Assembly (NCBI GenBank): GCA_013201395.1
Contig: JABMJD010000008.1
Coordinates: forward strand, 20,921-84,920
Reading direction: 5' to 3'
DNA length: 64,000 bases
Source of the DNA: Candidatus Syntrophopropionicum ammoniitolerans
GTDB taxonomy: Bacteria; Bacillota; Desulfotomaculia; Desulfotomaculales; Pelotomaculaceae
How positions within the stretch are numbered: the stretch's first letter is position 1; each line of letters begins with the position of its first letter. The translations under genes and the position numbers were made by a program. The notes below the pieces were generated by a model that was not told where the DNA came from, did not search any database, and worked only from the letters and a program-made list of their open reading frames with translations. Below are positions 53,926 through 61,494 of this stretch, piece after piece.

Positions 53926-56346
53926 GTGTTGGTTTCATATAAATGGCTACAGGAATTTGTTGAAATAGATATATCACCCCGGGAACTGGCAGATCGACTG
54001 ACCCTGGCCGGTGTTACCGTAGAGGGGGTCAAGGAAGTTGGTGCAGGTGTCAGCAAGGTGCTCACGGGGAAAATAGAGGCTATAAACAGGCATCCCAATG
54101 CCGATAAGCTGGTAATCACAACCGTCGATGTGGGGACGGAAAAATTGCAAATCATTACTGCCGCGACTAACGTTAACGTTGGGGATATTATCCCAGTAGC
54201 AGTAGAAGGAGCCAAACTGGCCAGTGGCCTGGTAATAAAACGGGCCAAACTCAGGGGTGTGGAGTCTCGTGGTATGATGTGTTCCGGACAGGAGCTGGGC
54301 ATTGATCCCAAAACCATGTCTACCGAACAGGCAGAAGGAATCATGATTCTGCCGCCTACCACCCCCATTGGTAAAGATGCCAAAGAGATACTGGGGTTGG
54401 ATGATTACATATTAGAGCTGGATTTGACACCCAACCGGGGTGACTGCCTTTCTATCATTGGTGTGGCCCGGGAGATAGCCGCCTTGCTGGGCAGGCCATT
54501 TAGTCCTCCCCAACCAACTCTCCGGGAGCTAGAGGAAAGAATTGATGAACAGGTCAACGTGGATATCGCGGACCCTGATTTGTGTCACCGTTTCGTGGGC
54601 CGGCTAATTAAAAATGTTCAGGTCGCCAGTTCGCCCCTGTGGATGCAGCAGCGGCTACGGGCGGCAGGAATGAGGCCGATTAATAACATTGTGGATGTGA
54701 CCAACTATGTCATGCTGGAGCTGGGTCAGCCCATGCATGCTTTTGATTATAATCTTTTGCAGGATGGTCATATTATCGTGCGCCGGGTCAGGGCAGGGGA
54801 AAAAATTGTTACCCTGGATGGTGTGGAACGGGCCCTGACACCTGGTATGCTGGCCATCACTGATCCCTCGGGACCGATAGCCATTGCCGGGGTTATGGGT
54901 GGCCAGGCCACTGAGGTGACAGAGAAAACTAATTCTATTCTGCTGGAGTCAGCATTTTTTAATCCGATAAGCGTACGTAGGACCTCAAAAGCTTTAGGCC
55001 TTCGCTCTGAGGCCTCCCTGCGTTTTGAAAAAGGTATTGACATTGGTGGCTGTGCCCGAGCTGCCGACAGGGCAGCACAGTTGATTGTAGAAATGGGCTG
55101 TGGTGAAGCTGTTGCCGGCAGGGTAGACAAGCTACCGGAAAAAATAAAAGAACGGGTGATCCAATTCAGGCCTTCTCGCGCTTCATATGTGCTGGGGGTG
55201 GATATAGCCGGTGAAATAGCCCGGGACATCCTCACCAGCTTGCAGTTTAAGGTGCGGGATGGGGGTGAGGATCTCCTGGTGACTGTTCCTACCCATCGCT
55301 CTGATGTAAGCCTGGAGGTAGATCTGATTGAAGAGGTAGCCAGGATGTATGGCTATGATAAAGCACCTGTAACACTCCCCTCCGGCGGTGTTTCCGGCGG
55401 GACAAAAACCAGGGAACAGATCTATACTGCCCATGCCGGCAACGAGCTGGCTGCCGGTGGTTTTTTCGAGGTGATGACCTATAGTTTTGTCCACCCGCGG
55501 GTTTTTGATCTAATGAATCTGCCCATTGACAGCCCCTATAGAAATACATTAAAACTGCAAAACCCTCTAAGCGAGGAACATGGGGTGATGCGTACCATGC
55601 TGCTGCCCTGTTTAATGGAGGTGCTGGTCAGGAACCATAACCGTCGGGTGCAAAATGGTGCTATTTTTGAAGTCGGCCGTGTTTTTGTTAACAGGGGCCT
55701 GGATACACAGCCGGAAGAAAAGACGACTCTTGCTGCTGCCGCTATGGGTTGTACACCTGGTAGCTGGAATGTATCCCCAACGGCTTATGATTACTACCAC
55801 CTAAAAGGTGTGCTGGAAAATCTCTTCACCGTTTTGCACACAGTGCCGGTTAAATTCCGGCCCGAGTCCGCCAATCCCAGTTTTCATCCCGGTCGAACTG
55901 CTGTTTTGGAGGCGGGGGGCAGAAGGTTAGGGATATTGGGTGAATTGCACCCGGATGTACTGGAAAATTATGATTTACCGGTGAAGGTTACCGCGTTTGA
56001 GCTGGACTTTGACCGGCTGTTGGCCCTCTCCGGCCGACCGGCCGACTTTATACCCCTGCCAAAATATCCTGCTATTGAGAGAGATCTGGCCATACTGGTT
56101 AAAAAGGATATCCTTGCCGATCATATTTTGGCCACAATAAAAAAGGCAGGAGGCAAACTGCTCAATGCTGTTTCCCTGTTCGATATCTACCGCGGTGAGC
56201 AGGTGCCGGAAGGGATGCAGAGCATGGCCTTTTCATTGCTTTTTCAGGCCTCTGATCGGACCCTGACTGATGCCGAAGCGGTAGAAAAAACCAGTGCTGT
56301 TGCTGAGGCACTGGCCAAGAAATTTGGGGCTGAATTACGTAGTTAA
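53926..56346 (+). CDS. pheT: Phenylalanyl-tRNA synthetase beta subunit
   Basis: 806 aa. MLVSYKWLQEFVEIDISPRE, then a tRNA-binding OB domain (VLTGKIEAINRHPNADKLVI), B3/B4 editing region (GRLIKNVQVASSPLWMQQRL, RPINNIVDVTNYVMLELGQP), B5 and a C-terminal FDX-type anticodon domain (PLPKYPAIERDLAILVKKDI). Length is normal. GTG 53926 follows AGGAGG. Co-transcribed with pheS (71-nt gap). Confidence 0.97.
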   Translation: MLVSYKWLQEFVEIDISPRELADRLTLAGVTVEGVKEVGAGVSKVLTGKIEAINRHPNADKLVITTVDVGTEKLQIITAATNVNVGDIIPVAVEGAKLASGLVIKRAKLRGVESRGMMCSGQELGIDPKTMSTEQAEGIMILPPTTPIGKDAKEILGLDDYILELDLTPNRGDCLSIIGVAREIAALLGRPFSPPQPTLRELEERIDEQVNVDIADPDLCHRFVGRLIKNVQVASSPLWMQQRLRAAGMRPINNIVDVTNYVMLELGQPMHAFDYNLLQDGHIIVRRVRAGEKIVTLDGVERALTPGMLAITDPSGPIAIAGVMGGQATEVTEKTNSILLESAFFNPISVRRTSKALGLRSEASLRFEKGIDIGGCARAADRAAQLIVEMGCGEAVAGRVDKLPEKIKERVIQFRPSRASYVLGVDIAGEIARDILTSLQFKVRDGGEDLLVTVPTHRSDVSLEVDLIEEVARMYGYDKAPVTLPSGGVSGGTKTREQIYTAHAGNELAAGGFFEVMTYSFVHPRVFDLMNLPIDSPYRNTLKLQNPLSEEHGVMRTMLLPCLMEVLVRNHNRRVQNGAIFEVGRVFVNRGLDTQPEEKTTLAAAAMGCTPGSWNVSPTAYDYYHLKGVLENLFTVLHTVPVKFRPESANPSFHPGRTAVLEAGGRRLGILGELHPDVLENYDLPVKVTAFELDFDRLLALSGRPADFIPLPKYPAIERDLAILVKKDILADHILATIKKAGGKLLNAVSLFDIYRGEQVPEGMQSMAFSLLFQASDRTLTDAEAVEKTSAVAEALAKKFGAELRS

Positions 56347-56434
56347 CGGCTAAATGTTTTGCTGACGCAGGAAAAAGGATGAGGGATAGCGAAATATATT
56401 ATGAATTTATGCACCATGTACCTGGAGGTTTCTT

Positions 56435-56710
56435 ATGGCTGAAGAGGTAACCAGGGTTGATGTAGAGATATTTGGTGAATATTATACCTTGAAAGGCAAC
56501 AGCAGCCAGGAAGAAATGTTGGCGCTGGCCCAATATGTTAACCGCAAGATGATCCAGCTGGCGACTCGGAATACCAGGTTATCAAAAGCCCAGACAGCTG
56601 TACTAGCTGCACTAAATATAGCAGACGAACTAGTAAAGCTCCAGGAAAAACACGATAATCTGGTCAGGTTGTTGGAGCCCGAAGGCAATGATGATAAAAA
56701 AGACTCATGA
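56435..56710 (+). CDS. zapA: Cell division protein ZapA
   Basis: 91 aa FtsZ-ring stabiliser. RVDVEIFGEYYTLKGNSSQE and the long C-terminal helix (ALAQYVNRKMIQLATRNTRL through LQEKHDNLVRLLEPEG) are typical. ATG 56435 after TGGAGG. In Bacillus zapA also follows pheT. The stop codon sits inside the terminator stem. Confidence 0.92.
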   Translation: MAEEVTRVDVEIFGEYYTLKGNSSQEEMLALAQYVNRKMIQLATRNTRLSKAQTAVLAALNIADELVKLQEKHDNLVRLLEPEGNDDKKDS

Positions 56711-56735
56711 AAAATTTTTCATGAGTTGTTTTTTT
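56703..56735 (+). terminator. Terminator overlapping the zapA stop codon
   Basis: ACTCATGAAAAA-TTTTTCATGAGT (56703-56726), a perfect 24-nt palindrome, then TTTTTTT after TG. The zapA TGA (56708-56710) lies in its left arm. Confidence 0.9.
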
Positions 56736-56792
56736 ACCCGGGATAAGCAATAGAATGATTTGGGAATATTACTAGTAAGAATGGGGCTGTAA

Positions 56793-58496
56793 ATGAATAT
56801 GAGAAATGAGGAAGTGGCCTGGATTTTTTATGAACTGGCCGACTTGCTGGAGTTTAAAGGAGAAAATTTTTTTAAGATACGTGCCTATAGAAATGCAGCC
56901 AGGGTTTTGTCCGGTTTAGCGGAGCCGCTAGAAGAGATTGGACAAAGAGGGGAATGGATAAAGGTTCCAGGCATTGGTAAAATCATAGCGGCCAAAATAG
57001 ATGAAATCCTCACCACCGGGCACCTAAATAAGTTGGAAAAACTAAGGTGTGAAATTCCCCCGGGTATTGTAGAAATAATGTCTCTACCGGGCATTGGGCC
57101 CAAACGGGCGGCACTGTTTTATGAAAAGCTCGGCGTTACTACCATAACCGGGTTGGATGAAGCAGCCAGGGCCCGGCGGTTAAGGAACCTGCCGGGCATG
57201 GGGGCCAAAGGGGAACAGGACATTATTAGAAATATCAGGACACGCAAAAAACGCCATGGCCGCATATTGCTGGCCACGGCTTGGTTGCTGGCAGGCGAAC
57301 TGAAAGACTATCTGTTGACACTACCAGATGTAATTAATGTGGAAGCGGGTGGTAGTGTACGACGCTGGCAGGAAACAGTGGGGGATATTGATCTAATCGT
57401 TGCAACATCTGATCCTGAGCTGGTATTTGATATTTTAGAAAAACACCCACGGATGAAGGAAGTCTTAGAAAGAAGCGGGGAGCGCCTAAAACTACAGACA
57501 AAATGGGGCATTGTGGTAGATTTAGCGGTGGTGCCTGAAGAGCATTTTGCCCTCAACCTGTTTTTCAATACGGGTAGCCGGGCCCATCTGGATAAGCTTA
57601 AGGATTTTCTGACCACAAAGGGGATGGAAATGGCAGAGCTGGAGGATGGGACCACTGTCTACAGTAACGAGCAGGAAATTTACAAAGGGCTGGGCCTGCC
57701 TTATATTCAACCGGAACTAAGGGAAGATCGGGGTGAGGTGGAGGCAGCAGCGCAAAATTCTCTGCCCCCACTGGTGGAATTAGAAGATATTAAAGGGGAC
57801 CTGCATATCCACACGGTGTGGAGTGACGGACTTTGTACCATTGGAGAAGTTGCAAAAAGGGCCCAGGAAAAAGGTTATGAATACATCGCAATTACAGATC
57901 ATTCCCAGTCACTGAAAATTGCCGGTGGGCTTTCCCTTGACGAACTAGAAAAACAGCACAAGGAAATAAGATCCCTGAATGAGAAAATGGATGGGTTCAC
58001 CATCCTTACCGGTATTGAGGCTGATATTCTTCCCGGAGGTGAGATAGACTGTCCGGATGAGATTCTTAAGGATACTGACCTGGTTATCGCCTCTGTACAC
58101 AGTGCCTTTAAACAGGACCGGGAAACGATGACAGCCCGGGTTATTTCCGCTATCGAAAATAAAAATGTGGATATAATTGGGCACCCTACCGGACGTTTGC
58201 TGTCTAGAAGAGATGGCTATGATCTCGATCTGGAGCGGGTGTTGGAGGCATCTGCCGATTGTGATACTATATTAGAGATAAACTCCTCACCGGATCGTCT
58301 GGATTTAAACGATATAAATGCGCGCCGGGCAAAAGAAAAAGGAATCAAAATAGCGATAAATACAGATGCCCATGATCTGAAGAGGATGGATGAAATGTGC
58401 TATGGTGTATCTGTAGCCCGCCGGGCCTGGCTGGCACCTGGTGATATAGTGAATACCATGCCGGCCAAGGAATTGATTAAATTTCTGCGCAAATGA
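56793..58496 (+). CDS. polX: Family X DNA polymerase with PHP domain
   Basis: 567 aa repair polymerase. Helix-hairpin-helix motifs [24 protein letters not shown] and [10 protein letters not shown]; nucleotidyltransferase [19 protein letters not shown] with the third Asp in GIVVDLAVV. The C-terminal PHP domain (from ~335) has [45 protein letters not shown] and NTDAHD, metal ligands complete, so 3'-5' exonuclease and AP-type activity are expected. Start ATG 56793 has a weak site. In Bacillus polX is near zapA too. Confidence 0.95.
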   Translation: MNMRNEEVAWIFYELADLLEFKGENFFKIRAYRNAARVLSGLAEPLEEIGQRGEWIKVPGIGKIIAAKIDEILTTGHLNKLEKLRCEIPPGIVEIMSLPGIGPKRAALFYEKLGVTTITGLDEAARARRLRNLPGMGAKGEQDIIRNIRTRKKRHGRILLATAWLLAGELKDYLLTLPDVINVEAGGSVRRWQETVGDIDLIVATSDPELVFDILEKHPRMKEVLERSGERLKLQTKWGIVVDLAVVPEEHFALNLFFNTGSRAHLDKLKDFLTTKGMEMAELEDGTTVYSNEQEIYKGLGLPYIQPELREDRGEVEAAAQNSLPPLVELEDIKGDLHIHTVWSDGLCTIGEVAKRAQEKGYEYIAITDHSQSLKIAGGLSLDELEKQHKEIRSLNEKMDGFTILTGIEADILPGGEIDCPDEILKDTDLVIASVHSAFKQDRETMTARVISAIENKNVDIIGHPTGRLLSRRDGYDLDLERVLEASADCDTILEINSSPDRLDLNDINARRAKEKGIKIAINTDAHDLKRMDEMCYGVSVARRAWLAPGDIVNTMPAKELIKFLRK

Positions 58497-58524
58497 CATA
58501 AATGATAAAGGACTAGCTCAAGGT

Positions 58525-59142
58525 ATGGTAGAAAAACAATTTTCATTGCAAGAATTTACCTGCGGGGAAAAAGTCCTTCCCCGTTCTTTTTACGCCAGGG
58601 ACACTGTAACAGTGGCTAGAGAACTACTGGGCAAAATAATTGTAAACTATACCCCGGCAGGCCCTATAGCCGGTAGGATTGTAGAAACAGAGGCCTATAT
58701 CCAGGGTGATCCGGCTTGCCATGCCGCCCGGGGTATGACGCCGCGCAATAAGGTTATGTTTGGGCCACCGGGCCACGCCTATGTTTATTTTATCTATGGC
58801 ATGTACCACTGTTTTAACACCGTTACCGCCCAGACGGGAGTGGGAGAGGCGGTGCTGATTAGGGCCCTGGAACCCCTGACGGGCCTGCCAATTATGCGGG
58901 CCAACCGCAGGCGGGAAAAAATTGTAGACCTGTGCAGTGGGCCGGCCAAGCTGGTACAGGCCCTGGGCATTCTCCGCCAACACAACGGTGTAGACCTGAC
59001 TGTGAAGCCCCTGGTGCTCCTGGAGGGGCCTGCCCCCCGGGAAGGCATTGTCACCACAACCCGAATCGGTATCAATGTGGGGGAGACACTGCCCTTTCGC
59101 TTTTACCTGGAAGGTAATATGCATGTCTCTAGAAAACAATAG
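58525..59142 (+). CDS. 3-methyladenine DNA glycosylase (AAG/MPG type)
   Basis: 205 aa base-excision glycosylase for alkylated purines. [20 protein letters not shown], the catalytic region [18 protein letters not shown] (Glu in VETEAY), [20 protein letters not shown], and [14 protein letters not shown] 58525 lies 28 nt after polX with a weak site, so it is probably co-transcribed with it. It is the last gene before the repeat array. Confidence 0.95.
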   Translation: MVEKQFSLQEFTCGEKVLPRSFYARDTVTVARELLGKIIVNYTPAGPIAGRIVETEAYIQGDPACHAARGMTPRNKVMFGPPGHAYVYFIYGMYHCFNTVTAQTGVGEAVLIRALEPLTGLPIMRANRRREKIVDLCSGPAKLVQALGILRQHNGVDLTVKPLVLLEGPAPREGIVTTTRIGINVGETLPFRFYLEGNMHVSRKQ

Positions 59143-59214
59143 TCTTTGGGGTGTTTCTTTGGGGTCAGGTGGAAAGCAGAATGTGGAAGGTGGAAAGTGG
59201 AAGGCCTCCATTGG

Positions 59215-59304
59215 GAGTCGGTGATCAGACTGGAGGGACTAGGACAGGGGAATGGGGACACACCTCTGTTTGAGGATTGGCTTTGATGCCGAGGAATGTC
59301 CCCG
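59215..59304. repeat. 90-nt direct repeat, left copy
   Basis: GAGTCGGTGATCAGACTGGA through GAATGTCCCCG. The right copy at 60425-60514 appears identical by eye. Includes the REP-like GGGGACA/TGTCCCC palindrome (59254-59303). Confidence 0.9.
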
Positions 59305-59467
59305 AATTATTAGCTTTGCCGCTGAGTTATGTCCCCCGATTATCGAACATCATTGGCGCTGAGGAATGTTCCTTGTAATCCTACCTATGGAGAAAATCTG
59401 CAAGGCTTACAAAAGCAGGCGACATCGAGGCCTAATTCAAAGAGCGAGTGAACCCGAGGATTAGCGA

Positions 59468-59571
59468 GGGCACTGTTTGAGCCGCGTTAGCGGCGAGTTG
59501 GCCTGAGCCCAAGGGTGAATGAGCTCGGACAATTATAAGGGGCGAGCGGAGCTGCGTTGTAAGCCTTGCGG
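59468..59571. repeat. Composite repeat core, copy B
   Basis: Same 104-nt core as at 33582. Changes such as GCCCGAG to GCCTGAG keep the CCGAGC/GCTCGG stem through a G-U pair. Confidence 0.92.
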
Positions 59572-59584
59572 GCAAGGGGTGACT

Positions 59585-59619
59585 GGTGGTTGGTGGTTGG
59601 TGGTTAGTGGTTGGTGGTT
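59585..59619. repeat. G-rich heptamer run, 5 units
   Basis: GGTGGTT three times, AGTGGTT, GGTGGTT: one unit more than in copy A and three more than in copy C. Confidence 0.8.
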
Positions 59620-59750
59620 CTTTGGGGTATTCCTTTGGGGTCGGGTGGAAAACAGAAGGCAGAGGACGGGACAGTTGGAAAAGCGAGGGCATAGCCTGAG
59701 CTACATTGTTAAGTTAGGGGTTCAGACTTGAGGAACCTTGACAGGGGAAT

Positions 59751-59800
59751 GGGGACACACCTCTGTTTGGGGCCGGGCTTTGATGCCGAGGAATGTCCCC
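59751..59800. repeat. REP-like palindrome in second unit
   Basis: GGGGACACACCTCTGTTTGG to GAATGTCCCC. Further copies at 60241-60290 and 60464-60513, and a truncated GGGGACACACTC at about 60325. Confidence 0.85.
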
Positions 59801-59964
59801 GAATTATTGGCTTTGATGCTGAGGAATGTCCCCCGATTATCGAACATCATTGGCGCTGAGGAATGTTCCTTGCAATCCTACCTATGGAGAAAATCTGCAG
59901 GGCTTACAAAAGCAGGCGACATTGAGGCCTAATTCAAAGAGCGAGTGAACCCGAGGATTAGCGA

Positions 59965-60068
59965 GGGCACTGTTTGAGCCGCGTTAGCGGCGAGTTGGCC
60001 CGAGCCCGAGGGTGAAAGAGCTCGGACAATTATAAGGGGCGAGCGGAGCTGCGTTGTAAGCCTTGCGG
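59965..60068. repeat. Composite repeat core, copy C
   Basis: Same 104-nt core; differs from copy A by a few bases (for example AAGAGCTC for AGGAGCTC). Confidence 0.92.
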
Positions 60069-60424
60069 GCAAGGGGTGACTGGTCGTTGGTGGTTCTTTG
60101 GGGTATTCCTTTGGGGTCGGGTGGAAGGTGGAAAGCGGAAGGCAGAAGGCAGAAGACGGGACAGTTGGAAAAGCGAGGGCATAGCCTGAGCTACGTTGTT
60201 AAGTTAGGGGTTCAGACTTGAGGAACCTTGACAGGGGAATGGGGACACACCTCTGTTTAGGGCCGGGCTTTGATGCTGAGGAATGTCCCCGATTATATAA
60301 ACAAGATACCTTGACAGGGGAACGGGGACACACTCTTTAGGGTATTCCTTTGGGGTCAGGTGGAAAGCAGAATGTGGAAGGTGGAAGGTTGGACAGGAGA
60401 TATGACCGCTTTTTAAGCCATTTA

Positions 60425-60514
60425 GAGTCGGTGATCAGACTGGAGGGACTAGGACAGGGGAATGGGGACACACCTCTGTTTGAGGATTGGCTTTGATGCC
60501 GAGGAATGTCCCCG
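60425..60514. repeat. 90-nt direct repeat, right copy
   Basis: Matches 59215-59304. Its palindrome ends 18 nt before the NIF3-like start, so it lies in the 5' leader of that gene. Confidence 0.9.
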
Positions 60515-60531
60515 TAGAAAGGAGAAGCTAG

Positions 60532-61488
60532 ATGAAAATAGGAGAAATTTATAAACTGGCTATTGAAAAAGGGATGGGGAAGGATCCCCGCACCAAAGCC
60601 AGTGTAGAAAAACTATTGGAGAAAGAAAATAAAAAATATAACGAAATGAAAGAAGACGAAAAAAAGGAATACGATCAGGATAGATTATTCAACCCCTACG
60701 GGGACACCAGGATACTATATGGAGATCCCGAACGACAGGTATCCAGAGTACTGACCGGCATAGACATGGAAACCGCAGAGGTGTTGTTGGCCGATCGCAT
60801 CCGTGAAAGGGGCCCAAAAATAGACCTGATTATTGCCCATCACCCAGAGGGAAAGGCCCTGGCAGCACTCTACCGGGTAATGAATTTACAGGAAGATGTC
60901 CTGGCCAAATTTGGTGTGCCCATCAATGTGGCTGAAGGTATATTGGCTTCCCGGATTAACGAAGTAAAGCTTAATTTGATGCCCCTGAACCACAACCGGG
61001 CCGTGGATGCCGCCCGGTTGCTGGACATACCGTTAATGTGCGTGCATACACCGGCCGACAACCTGGTCAACGATTTTATCCAGAACCTGATGGATGAGAA
61101 AAAGCCGGAAACATTGCAAGATGTGGTAAAGTTGTTAAAAGAACTTCCCGAGTATGCGGAAGCTGTGCATTATAATGCCGGCCCCTCTATCGTCATTGGT
61201 AACAAGGATCGACGGGCAGGCCGGGTGATGGTCGATATGACCGGCGGTACCGGCGGTTCCGAAGATGCTTACGCCAAACTGGCAACAGCCGGCGTAGGTA
61301 CAATGGTCGTGATGCATATTGGGGAGAAACACCGCAAGGAAGCAGAAAAAAATCATGTGAACGTAGTAATCGCCGGACATATGGCCAGTGACTCACTGGG
61401 TTTAAATCTATTTCTTGATGAACTGGCCCGCCGTGGTATAGAGATTATGCCCTGTGCCGGGCTTCTCAGGTATGAGCGGAAGGAGTAA
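60532..61488 (+). CDS. NIF3-like protein
   Basis: 318 aa, NIF3/DUF34 family, probably cytoplasmic and metal-binding. Ligand motifs: IIAHHPEGKAL, PLNHNRAVDAARLLDIPLMC followed by VHTPADN, and VMHIGEKHRKEAEKNHVNVVIAGHMASDS. The N-terminal ~60 residues are a charged helix (ENKKYNEMKEDEKKEYDQ) not in the shortest homologues. ATG 60532 after AAAGGAGAA. Biochemical role of the family is unsettled. The U32 peptidase gene follows after 6 nt, so they form an operon. Confidence 0.83.
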   Translation: MKIGEIYKLAIEKGMGKDPRTKASVEKLLEKENKKYNEMKEDEKKEYDQDRLFNPYGDTRILYGDPERQVSRVLTGIDMETAEVLLADRIRERGPKIDLIIAHHPEGKALAALYRVMNLQEDVLAKFGVPINVAEGILASRINEVKLNLMPLNHNRAVDAARLLDIPLMCVHTPADNLVNDFIQNLMDEKKPETLQDVVKLLKELPEYAEAVHYNAGPSIVIGNKDRRAGRVMVDMTGGTGGSEDAYAKLATAGVGTMVVMHIGEKHRKEAEKNHVNVVIAGHMASDSLGLNLFLDELARRGIEIMPCAGLLRYERKE

Positions 61489-61494
61489 CTATTA

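Larger units (their letters stand above)
59143..60531. repeat. Tandem array of composite repeats
   Basis: 1.4 kb without a gene. Two nearly full units of about 497 and 490 bp (measured between GGGGACA starts at 59254, 59751 and 60241) and further partial units. Order in a unit: GGGGACA palindrome, a second half-palindrome, CGAACATCATTGGCGC segment, 104-nt core, GGTGGTT heptamers, TTCTTTGGGGTATTCCTTTG, purine heptamers, then a GAGGGCATAGCCTGAGC segment. Both ends carry the same 90-nt sequence (59215-59304 and 60425-60514). Confidence 0.9.
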
